A stretch of 64,000 nucleotides of DNA from an uncultured Lachnospiraceae bacterium (GTDB taxonomy: Bacteria; Bacillota; Clostridia; Lachnospirales; Lachnospiraceae), in NCBI GenBank assembly GCA_910589075.1, contig CAJUSK010000010.1, positions 124,001-188,000 on the forward strand, given 5' to 3'. Below are positions 8,647 to 17,193 of this stretch, piece after piece. The stretch's first letter is position 1, and each line of letters begins with the position of its first letter. Made by a program: the position numbers and the translations under genes. A model generated the notes under the pieces. That model was not told where the DNA came from, made no database searches, and saw only the letters and a program-made list of their open reading frames with translations.

Positions 8647-8898
8647 TTATTGGGTGTGTTCCTCCAGCAGTACGTTTACGGGTGTATCCAGGACGGTTGA
8701 CAAAACTTTTAATTCAATGTCGGTCACGAAACGTTTGCCTGCTTCGATTCTCTGTATGGCGTTTTTATTGATGTCCAGGCCGGCAATCTGGAGCCGGTCC
8801 GCTAAAGCACGTTGGGAAATTCCCATTTCGATCCGTAACGCGGCAATCTTTTCGCCGCATAAATTGTTTTTTCCGGTATCTGATTTATTGATGAACAT
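8647..8898 (-). CDS. XRE-family helix-turn-helix repressor
   Basis: An 83-residue DNA-binding protein consisting almost entirely of a lambda-repressor-type HTH: GEKIAALRIEMGISQRALAD, then an AIQRIEAGKRFVTDIEL recognition segment. I chose the ATG at 8898 because GGGAG sits six bases upstream; a longer frame starting at 8928 has no ribosome site. The gene is divergent from a lipoprotein gene. Two 19-base palindromes in the shared promoter are its likely operators, implying autoregulation and control of the neighbour. Confidence 0.85.
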   Translation of the reverse strand: MFINKSDTGKNNLCGEKIAALRIEMGISQRALADRLQIAGLDINKNAIQRIEAGKRFVTDIELKVLSTVLDTPVNVLLEEHTQ

Positions 8899-8918
8899 AA
8901 CATTCTCCCTGCAAGGTT

Positions 8919-8937
8919 TGACATTCACTGCTTGTCA
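8919..8937. promoter_or_regulatory. Operator 1 (TGACATTCACTGCTTGTCA)
   Basis: A 19-base site with TGACA/TGTCA arms, overlapping the -35 box of the plus-strand lipoprotein promoter. It is closely related to the second site at 8972-8990. Probable binding site of the divergent XRE repressor. Confidence 0.6.
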
Positions 8938-8960
8938 TTTTCCTTATGGTATGCTAAAAT
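8932..8960 (+). promoter_or_regulatory. Promoter of the lipoprotein gene
   Basis: TTGTCA at 8932-8937 and an extended -10, TGCTAAAAT with TAAAAT at 8955-8960, are 17 bases apart. Transcription would start near 8967, between the two operator palindromes. Confidence 0.7.
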
Positions 8961-8971
8961 AGCTAAAAAAA

Positions 8972-8990
8972 TGACATTTAGTGAATGTCA
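8972..8990. promoter_or_regulatory. Operator 2 (TGACATTTAGTGAATGTCA)
   Basis: A perfect palindrome with seven-base TGACATT/AATGTCA arms, just downstream of the predicted start of the lipoprotein transcript. Its centre is 53 bases from that of operator 1, about five helical turns, which would put two bound dimers on the same DNA face. Confidence 0.6.
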
Positions 8991-9043
8991 TTCAATGGAA
9001 CATCTTTTACAAAAGAAACCACTGCAACAGGGAAGGTATACCA

Positions 9044-9931
9044 ATGAAATATAAGCTGATATTTGCTATTATGGTAATTTGGGCCTGTCTTCTGACAGGA
9101 TGCGGAAGGGATGGCGCTCTTACTGCGCCGGTTTTCGGGGATATGTGCAGAGGATACGATGGTTTTCAATATCTGGAAGAGGCTACTCTGAAAACGAAAG
9201 AAGGTGCCATAACGTTGTTTCTCCCAAAAAGGCCGGTGATGAATCCTGAAGAGGGAACCGCACAGGGGGATGATTCCCCGGATGGTGTTTCCGTAAGGTT
9301 TGGGCAGTTATCTTGTTCTGACAGTGATATTCTGCTTCCGGAAAGGTGCAGGGAATGGGTTTTGGATGAATGCAGAACGGAACATATCGTCCGCGCCCCT
9401 GGTTTTACAGCAGGGGGCGCACAGCTTTTGGATAACGGCGGGGTACGTATTCCTGTCAGCTATTATACAATCTATGAAAGGAGACTGAAGGTACATCGTA
9501 CTTATTATATGCAAAAGCTGGATAACGGCGATATACTGTTTTTGGATATTCGTGTGGACAATGGAAAAGTTACCACACGGACAGAAGGGATTTTGCGTGA
9601 ACTGGAGCAGTTCTATGAACTGCGTATCGACTGTAACAGGCAGGTGGTTCACCAGGCAGCCCAATCACAGAAATCCCGGCGCAGGCCGGGATATTGTATA
9701 CGTATCTATCAAATGGGCGTGTCTCAGAATACTGAAGAATCCCCTGTAGAAAGCGTTATGGGAACCATCCGTGAACGGTCCCCATTTTTAAAAATACGGA
9801 ATATAAAAACGATTCGGTTTCGCAAGATTCGGTTTATCACTCTGTTCGCCAGAGAGGCGGGACAGAATCTATATTATCGAATCTGTCTCATTGACTGGGG
9901 CAGGCATCTTTTCATCCTGGAAATACATTAA
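9044..9931 (+). CDS. Secreted lipoprotein of unknown function
   Basis: A 295-residue protein with a type II signal peptide: MKYKLIFAIM, a hydrophobic core, then lipobox LLTGC with the lipidated cysteine at residue 20. The start at 9044 follows GGAAGG; an upstream in-frame ATG at 8981 lies inside the operator and is rejected. The mature part has mixed alpha/beta character with no motif I recognise. Being divergent from an XRE repressor, with operators over its promoter, it is probably an inducible surface protein. Confidence 0.75.
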   Translation: MKYKLIFAIMVIWACLLTGCGRDGALTAPVFGDMCRGYDGFQYLEEATLKTKEGAITLFLPKRPVMNPEEGTAQGDDSPDGVSVRFGQLSCSDSDILLPERCREWVLDECRTEHIVRAPGFTAGGAQLLDNGGVRIPVSYYTIYERRLKVHRTYYMQKLDNGDILFLDIRVDNGKVTTRTEGILRELEQFYELRIDCNRQVVHQAAQSQKSRRRPGYCIRIYQMGVSQNTEESPVESVMGTIRERSPFLKIRNIKTIRFRKIRFITLFAREAGQNLYYRICLIDWGRHLFILEIH

Positions 9932-9946
9932 ATCCTGATTTAACTT

Positions 9947-11803
9947 TTATTCAAGCTCACTCTGTCCGGTATACAGTTGATAATATCTGCCTTTTAATCC
10001 CAGTAATACATCATGGTCTCCCCGCTCGATAATCTTTCCGTGCTCCAGCACCATAATGGCATTGGCATTGCGGACGGTGGAAAGCCTGTGGGCAATGACA
10101 AGCGTAGTGCGTTCTTCCATCAACCGGTCCATTCCACGCTCAATCTGTTTCTCTGTCCTGGTGTCCACAGAACTGGTGGCTTCATCCAGAATCAGGATGG
10201 GCGCTTTAGATATGGCCGCCCTGGCAATGTTCAGAAGCTGTCTCTGACCCTGGCTCAGATTGGCGCCATCCCCCTCCAGCACTGTATCATATCCGTGCTC
10301 CAGACGCATAATAAATCCATGGGCGCTGGCTGTCTTAGCCGCCTGTATCACTTCCTCGTCCGTGGCATCCAGTCTGCCATAGCGGATATTCTCCATCACC
10401 GTTCCGGCAAACAGATGTGTATCCTGTAACACCATGGCCACATTTCTGCGCAGTGAATCTCTGCTGATATCCCCTATATCCACTCCGTCTATGGAAATAC
10501 AGCCGCTTTCGATGTCATAAAACCGGTTGATCAGATTGGTAATGGTCGTCTTTCCCGCACCGGTGGAACCCACAAACGCAATCTTCTGGCCCGGTTTGGC
10601 ATACAGCGTAATATGGGAGAGAACAGTCTGCCCCGGCTCATAGCCAAAGGTCACATCCTGTAATACGATTTCCGCCCGGAAGTCGGGATTTTTCCGTTTG
10701 AAGTCATATTTGTCATTCCCCGCAGGTACATGCCAGCGCCATGTCCCGTCTGTTTCCTCAATGGAAAGGGCCATTTCATCCTCTGCCGCCTCTTCCGCCT
10801 CATCCATCACTGCAAACACCCTCTCTGCACCGGCCAGCGCGGAAAATATGGTGTTCATCTGCATGGAAAGCTCATTGATGGGACGGCTGAACTGGCGGGA
10901 ATAGTTTACAAATACAGTCAGGCCCCCTATGTCGAACCCTCTGACCACGCAGAGTATACCGCCGACCACTGCGGTCAATATATAATTGATCTGGCTCATA
11001 TTCCCCATAACAGGCCCCATTATGCCGCCAAAAAACTGCGCGCCAATTTGCTTTTCCTTCAGCGCATTATTATATGTCTCAAAATCTTTCATGGCATGTT
11101 CTTCGTGGCAGAACACTTTTACCACTTTCTGGCCGCTGACGATCTCTTCTATATAACCGTTCAATTCCCCCAGCGCTGCCTGCTGTGCCTTATAATAACT
11201 GCGGCTGCGCTTTGCAACGCTCTGCCCGGCCTTCAGCATGATGGGCAGCATGACTACCGTAACAATGGTCAAATACACATTGGTATAGAGCATCAGGGAA
11301 AATGTACCCACAATACTGATCAGACCGGCAATGATCTGCACCACCGTCTGATTCAGCATTTCTCCCACCGCATCCACATCGTTTGTAAAACGGCTCATAA
11401 TATCGCCATGGTGATTGCTGTCAAAATACCGCACAGGCAGCTTTTGTATCTTGCCAAACAAATCCCCACGCAGACGTCCGAGTGCGTCCTGGGATACCAT
11501 AATCATAATTCTGGCCTGCAAATACTGAGACAGGACGCCCGCGGCAAAAATTGCCGCCATACACGCCACTGATCTGGCGAGAAACGCCACATTTCCATGA
11601 CCTGATGTCAGTCCGTTGATCACGGGGCGCAGCATATAAGAACCTGCCAGAGAAGATACCGCTGTCACAATCACGCACAACAGTACTATCATCAATTTTC
11701 CCATATCCTGTTTTAAATAAGAAAAAAGCCGCCGAATGGTCTTTTTGGTATGCTCCGGTTTCCCGAACGCACGCATACCTCTGTTTCTTCCAGGTCCTGG
11801 CAT
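9947..11803 (-). CDS. ABC exporter, consensus-site subunit
   Basis: A 618-residue fusion of a six-helix exporter membrane domain and a nucleotide-binding domain. Walker A reads GSTGAGKTT and Walker B ends in LILDEATSSVD with the catalytic Glu intact, but the signature is the altered LSQGQ rather than LSGGQ. With its partner this is the split seen in heterodimeric exporters such as TM287/288 or BmrCD, where this subunit carries the good Walker B. Its start overlaps the stop of the partner gene (TAATG). Likely drug or lipid export; the substrate is unknown. Confidence 0.92.
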   Translation of the reverse strand: MPGPGRNRGMRAFGKPEHTKKTIRRLFSYLKQDMGKLMIVLLCVIVTAVSSLAGSYMLRPVINGLTSGHGNVAFLARSVACMAAIFAAGVLSQYLQARIMIMVSQDALGRLRGDLFGKIQKLPVRYFDSNHHGDIMSRFTNDVDAVGEMLNQTVVQIIAGLISIVGTFSLMLYTNVYLTIVTVVMLPIMLKAGQSVAKRSRSYYKAQQAALGELNGYIEEIVSGQKVVKVFCHEEHAMKDFETYNNALKEKQIGAQFFGGIMGPVMGNMSQINYILTAVVGGILCVVRGFDIGGLTVFVNYSRQFSRPINELSMQMNTIFSALAGAERVFAVMDEAEEAAEDEMALSIEETDGTWRWHVPAGNDKYDFKRKNPDFRAEIVLQDVTFGYEPGQTVLSHITLYAKPGQKIAFVGSTGAGKTTITNLINRFYDIESGCISIDGVDIGDISRDSLRRNVAMVLQDTHLFAGTVMENIRYGRLDATDEEVIQAAKTASAHGFIMRLEHGYDTVLEGDGANLSQGQRQLLNIARAAISKAPILILDEATSSVDTRTEKQIERGMDRLMEERTTLVIAHRLSTVRNANAIMVLEHGKIIERGDHDVLLGLKGRYYQLYTGQSELE

Positions 11804-13578
11804 TATGCACCCACCTCCCTGCCCGTCTGAGACTCATGGATTTCCCGATATGCTTGGCACCGGCCCAGCAATTCCTCATGCCTTCCCATATCCACAATTC
11901 TGCCATCTTCCATCACAAGAATCTTATCCGCGTCCATAACGGATGTAATCCGCTGGGCAATTATAATTTTGGTCGTACTTTTCAGTTCATTGGCAAAACA
12001 ACGGCGTATTTCTGCCTCTGTCGCCGTATCCACCGCGCTGGTACTGTCATCCAGAATCAGAATCCGGGGCTTCTTCAGCAGCGCTCTGGCAATACAAAGC
12101 CGCTGTTTCTGTCCGCCTGATACATTCACACCGCCCTGGCTGAGATTTGTCTCATACCCCTCCGGGAAAGAAGCTACAAAATCCGCTGCCTGAGCCGCTG
12201 ATGCCGCTGCCCTGATCTGATCCATATCTGCGCTCTCATCTCCCCAGCGCAGATTGTCCGCAATGGTTCCGGAAAACAGTACGTTTTTCTGTAATACCAT
12301 CCCCACGCCGTCCCGCAGATGCCGCAGGGAATAATCCCGTACATCAATGCCGTCTACAAAAACACCACCGCTGTCCACATCATACAGACGGGGAATTAAC
12401 TGTACCAGGCTGGTTTTGCCACAACCGGTAGCGCCGATAATGCCCACTGTCTCTCCGGCCTCAATACGAAAAGAGAGATTGGACAGCACCTGTTGCGCCG
12501 ATGCCGATGAATCCTCCCCGCCTTTTACTGTCTGCACACTCTCTTTATTATAATAGGAAAAAGAAACATTGCGAAATTCAATGGCACCATGCGTAACCAG
12601 CGCATCTTTTCCGGACGCCCCGTCGTCTGACAAATCAATTTCCGTGTCCAGTACTTCCGTAATCCGCTTCAGCCCTGCCACAGCCCTGCTGCTCTGGAGC
12701 AGTACCATAGCCAGCATCATCAGGGACATCAACACCTGTACAATATAGGTGGTAAACGCTGTCAGATCCCCCACAGGCATGGTGCCGAAAAGTACCTGCC
12801 GTCCTCCGGACCATACAACGGCCAGAGTCGTCACATACATAGCCAGCATCATAATGGGCATATTGAATATCACCACCTTAAAAGCGTTCAGTCCGGCCTG
12901 TTTCAAATCTTCATTGGCGCGTGCAAATTTTTCTTCCTCAAACTCACCCCGGACAAAAGATTTGATAATCCGCACACCGACCAGCGCTTCCTGTATCCTG
13001 GAATTCAACGCGTCGATCTTTTTCTGCATCCATTCAAACCGTGGAAACGCGATTGCAATCACACAGGCAATGGCTGCAGCCAGAAGCGGAATAACCACCA
13101 GCAGAATCAATGCCAGTTCCGGATTCATAATAAAAGCCATAATGACCGCACCCACCAGCATGCCCGGCGCGCGCAGCAAAAGCCGTAAACCCATCATAAT
13201 CACATTCTGTACCTGGGTAATATCATTGGTCAGCCGGGTAATCAGAGAACCGGTGCTGAAGGTATCAATGTTTTGGAACGAAAAATTCTGCACCTTTTCA
13301 AATACATCCCTGCGCAAATCCGCGGCAAAACTGATCGCTGCCCTCGCCGAAAAATATGCTCCGCCAACGCCGCCCGCCATCATCACCGCGGCAGTTAAGA
13401 GCATAACCAGACCCATTCTGATAATATACGCCAGGTCATGTTGTACCGCCCCCACATTGATGATATTGGCCATGTAAGCAGGCAGGAGTACCTCCCCCAC
13501 CACTTCCGTAATCATCAGTGCCGGGCCGACTACAAAGGATTTCCAATATGGTTTCACATATTTCATGTATCGTTTCAT
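11803..13578 (-). CDS. ABC exporter, degenerate-site subunit
   Basis: A 591-residue exporter half. Walker A is GATGCGKTS and the signature is VSGGQKQ, but Walker B reads LILDDSTSAVD, with Asp in place of the catalytic Glu. That marks the degenerate ATP site of an asymmetric heterodimer, complementary to the altered LSQGQ signature of the next gene. The start at 13578 follows GGGGAGG seven bases away; the longer frame from 13605 lacks a ribosome site. First gene of the two-gene exporter operon. Confidence 0.92.
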   Translation of the reverse strand: MKRYMKYVKPYWKSFVVGPALMITEVVGEVLLPAYMANIINVGAVQHDLAYIIRMGLVMLLTAAVMMAGGVGGAYFSARAAISFAADLRRDVFEKVQNFSFQNIDTFSTGSLITRLTNDITQVQNVIMMGLRLLLRAPGMLVGAVIMAFIMNPELALILLVVIPLLAAAIACVIAIAFPRFEWMQKKIDALNSRIQEALVGVRIIKSFVRGEFEEEKFARANEDLKQAGLNAFKVVIFNMPIMMLAMYVTTLAVVWSGGRQVLFGTMPVGDLTAFTTYIVQVLMSLMMLAMVLLQSSRAVAGLKRITEVLDTEIDLSDDGASGKDALVTHGAIEFRNVSFSYYNKESVQTVKGGEDSSASAQQVLSNLSFRIEAGETVGIIGATGCGKTSLVQLIPRLYDVDSGGVFVDGIDVRDYSLRHLRDGVGMVLQKNVLFSGTIADNLRWGDESADMDQIRAAASAAQAADFVASFPEGYETNLSQGGVNVSGGQKQRLCIARALLKKPRILILDDSTSAVDTATEAEIRRCFANELKSTTKIIIAQRITSVMDADKILVMEDGRIVDMGRHEELLGRCQAYREIHESQTGREVGA

Positions 13579-13666
13579 AATCAGACCTCCCCGTTTTTCC
13601 TTCACTCAGTTTTTCATCATTCATTTGATGCTGCCTTTTTTCAAACATGAGCTAACTTAAATTTCA

Positions 13667-13695
13667 ATTCTAAAGGCAATTTTTACCGGTGTCAA
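13667..13695 (-). promoter_or_regulatory. Promoter of the ABC exporter operon
   Basis: TTGACA (13695-13690) and TAGAAT (13672-13667) on the minus strand, 17 bases apart, about 90 bases upstream of the exporter start. Confidence 0.75.
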
Positions 13696-13826
13696 TGTCC
13701 CCGTCTTACACTTCACAAAAGTTTCACAAAACTGGCATGGTTAATTTTTCATTAATTGGCTATTTAAACAATGCCAGATGCGCGTATACTGTCTGTAAAA
13801 GTTTAAAACTACAAAAGGAGAACATT

Positions 13827-14408
13827 ATGAAAAATGAAAAAAGCTTTCAAATCGCAGCAACCGGACTGATTGCCGCACTGTCTTATGTAGTATTTACCTT
13901 CCTTCAGATTAAAATTACCCTGCCCGGAGGAGATGCCACTTCCATTCATCTGGGCAATGCCGTATGTGTGCTGGGTGCACTGATTCTGGGCGGTACCTGC
14001 GGCGGGCTGGGCGGCGCCATCGGCATGACAATCGGAGATCTGCTGGATCCTGTTTATATCATTTATGCCCCCAAGACCTTTATCCTGAAATTCTGCATTG
14101 GCCTGATTACCGGATTTGTGGCTCACAGAATGGGACACATTACCCAAATCCAGAACCCCCGCCAGATATTGCACAGAACCCTCCTGGCCGGGGCATGCGG
14201 GCTTTTATTCAATGCCATCTTTGATCCGCTCTTTGGTTATTTTTACAAACTGCTGATCTTAGGGAAGCCTGCCGCAGAATTGGTACTGGCTTACAACATT
14301 GCCTCCTCTTCCATTAATGCAGTGGCATCCCTCATAGTGGCTACAACGCTCTACATGGCATTGCTGCCCGCTCTGAAAAAATCCGGCATGTTTCTCACCC
14401 TGTCGTAA
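13827..14408 (+). CDS. ECF transporter substrate-binding (S) component
   Basis: A 193-residue integral membrane protein with about six hydrophobic helices, in the pattern of S components of energy-coupling-factor vitamin importers (FQIAATGLIAALSYVVFTFL at the start, then a Gly-rich LGGTCGGLGGAIG segment). The start follows AAAAGGAG. It needs the shared EcfA/A'/T module, which is not in this window. The ligand cannot be read from the sequence; a pyridoxamine kinase 2.8 kb away is only suggestive of a B6 link. A TATACT -10 lies at 13785-13790 but I see no good -35. Confidence 0.8.
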   Translation: MKNEKSFQIAATGLIAALSYVVFTFLQIKITLPGGDATSIHLGNAVCVLGALILGGTCGGLGGAIGMTIGDLLDPVYIIYAPKTFILKFCIGLITGFVAHRMGHITQIQNPRQILHRTLLAGACGLLFNAIFDPLFGYFYKLLILGKPAAELVLAYNIASSSINAVASLIVATTLYMALLPALKKSGMFLTLS

Positions 14409-14469
14409 TCGCCCGGCATTCTTTTATCGTTTTTCACAACATACGATATTTAAAAACAGCAGAAAGCAC

Positions 14470-14500
14470 ATTGTGCGAACTTTCTATTGGCATAAAGCAA
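14470..14500. repeat. Degenerate copy of the CTATTG repeat
   Basis: The bases AGAAAGCACATTGTGCGAAC and the following TTTCTATTGGCATAAA resemble the hairpin repeat units at 25763-25980 and 58816-58892, with the same arm order. A single, eroded copy in the gap downstream of the ECF gene. Confidence 0.5.
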
Positions 14501-14501
14501 A

Positions 14502-14539
14502 AGGCAGGTTCCCCTGTTAAAAACCAGGGGAACCCGCCT
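14502..14539 (-). terminator. Terminator of the PspC-ending operon
   Basis: Fifteen-base arms (AGGCAGGTTCCCCTG and its complement with one mismatch) form a strong hairpin. On the minus strand it is followed by TTTTGCTTT. It may also block read-through from the ECF gene. The remaining bases to 14728 are A+T-rich with short ACATCTGTTAT-like direct repeats and no gene. Confidence 0.7.
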
Positions 14540-14728
14540 AATCAAAACATCTGTTATACATATCATTGGTACATCTGTTATGATACATCTGCTGTTTCAC
14601 GTCTGTCATCATAGATTCATTATTTCACATCCGTTATCATTCTATATGTTATTATTTTATAAGTTATCCTACAGATATGATAAGCTCTGTTCGTTTCACA
14701 TACCTATGCCTGTACCTTTTCCTTTCCC

Positions 14729-14926
14729 TTATGCTTCATCCGGCATAATAACAGCCACTATAAAATAAATCAGAACTGCCATCCCAAAGCTGAAAAATAC
14801 AAACAGCGCCCATATAATCCGGATAACTGTCGGGTCCAGATTCAAATACTCTCCCAATCCGCCGCAAACACCGCACAGCATCCTCTTTGTCCTGCTTCTT
14901 GTTAACTTTCTGTATTCATTATTCAT
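14729..14926 (-). CDS. PspC-domain membrane protein
   Basis: A 65-residue PspC-family protein. The signature RSRTKRMLCGVCGGLGEYLN is followed by one membrane span ending IVAVIMPDEA. PspC domains sit in the cytoplasmic membrane and take part in envelope-stress signalling. The ATG at 14926 is chosen because AAGGAGG lies eight bases upstream; it overlaps the end of the DUF4097 gene by eight bases. Last gene of the PadR operon. Confidence 0.9.
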   Translation of the reverse strand: MNNEYRKLTRSRTKRMLCGVCGGLGEYLNLDPTVIRIIWALFVFFSFGMAVLIYFIVAVIMPDEA

Positions 14927-15902
14927 AGTCATTTCCTCCTTTTTCATAAAATCCTACCTCAATGCGCCCCATTGCACACTCTAACTTCATTTCTTTTCCT
15001 GCGCCGTTGTCAACATAGCGTTCCCCCGTCAGATTTTCTTCCATATCCCCCGCCTGAATACTACCGGCCACACATTCTGTCCTGTAATTAAAATCTTCTT
15101 TCGCGCCTGCCACCAGGAGATGAATCGCTCCCATAGCGCACTCTGCTTTCAAATTGCCCTGAATGCTGCCCTCCCAGAAAAAGTCACCCATTCCCGCTTC
15201 GATGACCAGATCGGTCACTTCTGCGTCCGTAATCTCCGCCTGACCCGCGCCCATTATGATTTCCGCATTCCGGGCCTGTAATCCCTGTACGATAAAGCTG
15301 CCCGCGCCAGACTCCACTTTCAGGTTATCTACCTTCAGGTTTTCAGCCACACATGCACCTGCGCCCAGTTCCACGTTTAAGTCACTGACCGATCCGGTCT
15401 CCGGAATATATACCGTCAGTCTGCGATTTTCCCATCCTGCTCTTTTCCAGTCAGAGTCTGCCAGTATGACCAGTTCCCCATCTTCCAGAAAGTATTGCAA
15501 TTCATGCAGATTATCAGATGTTATGGCATAGGTGTCCTGATCCGTCTTTGTTATGACCAGCTCACAACGTCCGGCTTTCACCGTAAGCTCCTGCACCTGC
15601 GCCGCATCCGCCACTTGCAGATTTTCATGGTACGCTTCCGAAATAGCTGCCATCTCCCGCCATCCTGTTTCATCGTCCCATTCCATCCCTTCATCCCAGT
15701 CAGCAGTTTCCCAAAAGGCTTCATCTTCGGCCAGCGTCCTGACCACCTCTTCTCCTGCCTCCCATCTGGCTTCTGCACTGTGCCACAACAAGTCTGCCGC
15801 CTGGGGTCCTCCCCCCATCATGGCGCCCAGAATGACACAGAAAAAACCGATGCCTGCCACAATCCCGGCTATAAGAAGTACAATTTTCCAGAAACGTTTC
15901 AT
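14919..15902 (-). CDS. DUF4097-type beta-helix membrane-anchored protein
   Basis: A 327-residue protein with an N-terminal membrane anchor (IVLLIAGIVAGIGFFCVILG) and a C-terminal half of short repeated beta strands, such as VENLKVDNLKVESGAGSFIV (cut here), typical of the DUF4097 adhesin-like fold. Members commonly sit beside DUF1700 and PspC proteins under PadR control, as here. The repeats face the outside if the anchor is a signal anchor. The ATGA overlap with the upstream gene shows translational coupling. Its molecular role is unknown. Confidence 0.85.
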   Translation of the reverse strand: MKRFWKIVLLIAGIVAGIGFFCVILGAMMGGGPQAADLLWHSAEARWEAGEEVVRTLAEDEAFWETADWDEGMEWDDETGWREMAAISEAYHENLQVADAAQVQELTVKAGRCELVITKTDQDTYAITSDNLHELQYFLEDGELVILADSDWKRAGWENRRLTVYIPETGSVSDLNVELGAGACVAENLKVDNLKVESGAGSFIVQGLQARNAEIIMGAGQAEITDAEVTDLVIEAGMGDFFWEGSIQGNLKAECAMGAIHLLVAGAKEDFNYRTECVAGSIQAGDMEENLTGERYVDNGAGKEMKLECAMGRIEVGFYEKGGNDYE

Positions 15903-16609
15903 ATCTGACCTTCCTTCCTTTTTTTATGGAATGGCTTTCTGCACAGTTCCACTGTCAGCCGGAACATTTTCACCATCCCGATAAACAGCAGCCAGCCAAA
16001 CAGCAGAGTCAACAGCCAGCCCAAAGCACTTACGATCAATCCTGCGCCCAGCAATACCACCGCCCCCGCAGGCGATGCGCATATGTTAATCAATCCAACC
16101 ACAGTAACTGCCAGACCAACCAGTAAAATGGCTACTCCTGCTACCGCCAGAACGCCTGTTATGGCGATCGCCGTAATGATGATGCCGATTATTATCACAA
16201 CAACTGTTACGATAACAGGTATACATATTGGCGCCAGCAACAGACACAGCAGCGCAATGGCAACCCATTTCCAAAGATTGGGATGTGTTTTCTCTGACTG
16301 TTCCGGCAAAGGCGCTTCTTTCTCATTTTCATAAAATTCCATATGTTTTTCGGCAGGGCACTGCATATCCTCTCCGGAAGAAAATCCGTTCTCGGTAAAC
16401 TCTCCTGCGTCCATCCGTCCGTTCATGCCGCTGCGGATACTTTCTGCCAGCTTAGACGGCGATTCCCACTCTTCCAGTATACTCTGCTCATTTTCCGGGC
16501 CGGCGTCATCCAGATAGTCATTGTAATACTGCAACGCCGCTTCCTTTTCCTCTGCCGAAACATCATAAAGAGCACGTTCCAGTGCCTGCATGAATTCAAA
16601 ACGATTCAT
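15899..16609 (-). CDS. DUF1700 / HAAS-domain membrane protein
   Basis: A 236-residue protein. The N-terminal 75 residues (MNRFEFMQALERALYDVSAE, then YYNDYLDDAGPE) form the HAAS/DUF1700 helical domain. Four or more hydrophobic segments very rich in Ile, Val, Ala and Gly follow, ending KKRKEGQI. The start at 16609 uses GGAGG nine bases upstream; the longer frame from 16663 is rejected. It overlaps the PadR stop by four bases. In related operons this protein is a membrane partner of the PadR regulator. Confidence 0.85.
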   Translation of the reverse strand: MNRFEFMQALERALYDVSAEEKEAALQYYNDYLDDAGPENEQSILEEWESPSKLAESIRSGMNGRMDAGEFTENGFSSGEDMQCPAEKHMEFYENEKEAPLPEQSEKTHPNLWKWVAIALLCLLLAPICIPVIVTVVVIIIGIIITAIAITGVLAVAGVAILLVGLAVTVVGLINICASPAGAVVLLGAGLIVSALGWLLTLLFGWLLFIGMVKMFRLTVELCRKPFHKKRKEGQI

Positions 16610-16929
16610 TCTCTGATTCCTCCCTGAAATATTCCGGTAATTTTCGCCGCATACCGCGACCATTCCCCCTCATACAGATTGAGCTGCAGCCTGCCTTTTT
16701 CTGTTATCTTATAATATCGCCTGTTACGCCCTCCGTATTCCCGGTCGTACACTTCCAGACACGCATCCTTTTGCAGCCTGCGAAGTACCGGATACAAAGT
16801 GGATTCCGATACGGCAATGGCACTCCTGACTTCCTGGGTTATCTTATATCCATACGTGCCTTCCATCTCTCTGGATACCACCGCCAGCACGATTGCATCT
16901 AACAGTGCTGCTCCTGTATTAAATACCAT
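16606..16929 (-). CDS. PadR-family transcriptional regulator
   Basis: A 107-residue winged-helix regulator. Typical PadR text is visible: YGYKITQEVRSAIAVSESTL, then LYPVLRRLQKDACLEVY and RRYYKITEKG. The start at 16929 follows AAGGAG by seven bases. Two near-identical palindromes overlap and follow its promoter, pointing to autorepression of the whole PadR-DUF1700-DUF4097-PspC operon. Confidence 0.93.
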   Translation of the reverse strand: MVFNTGAALLDAIVLAVVSREMEGTYGYKITQEVRSAIAVSESTLYPVLRRLQKDACLEVYDREYGGRNRRYYKITEKGRLQLNLYEGEWSRYAAKITGIFQGGIRE

Positions 16930-16949
16930 CGCCTTGCTCCTTTCCATGC

Positions 16950-17013
16950 AATATTATATGTTATATAATATTGTTTACAACGATACTATATAACATATAA
17001 TATTATTTGTCAA
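16950..17013 (-). promoter_or_regulatory. PadR operon promoter with two palindromic operators
   Basis: Minus-strand TTGACA (17013-17008) and TATAGT (16990-16985) are 17 bases apart. A 23-base palindrome at 16950-16972 has ten-base arms (AATATTATAT/ATATAATATT). A second copy of the ATATTATATGTTATATA core, in reverse orientation at about 16985-17005, covers the spacer and -10. Both are probable PadR sites. Confidence 0.75.
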
Positions 17014-17029
17014 TATATTATTTCTTATA

Positions 17030-17110
17030 TTTCCCGTCTCCTGTGCATACAATATTAGTCATAGTTTCCTGCCTCGTGTGCATACAATGTTTGCCACGGT
17101 TTCCCGCCTC
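17030..17110. repeat. 35-bp direct tandem repeat, about 2.3 copies
   Basis: Units starting at 17030, 17065 and 17100 share TTTCCYGYCTC followed, in the first two, by TGTGCATACAAT. They lie between the PadR promoter and the pyridoxamine kinase gene. Each TGTGCATACAAT could act as a -10 element for the kinase. Confidence 0.6.
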
Positions 17111-17193
17111 CCCCATCTTGCAAAATCCGGCCCGATTGATTACAATAAATTCCGGATGCCCCGCATCCCATTCTATCTGAAAGGCGGATTCTC

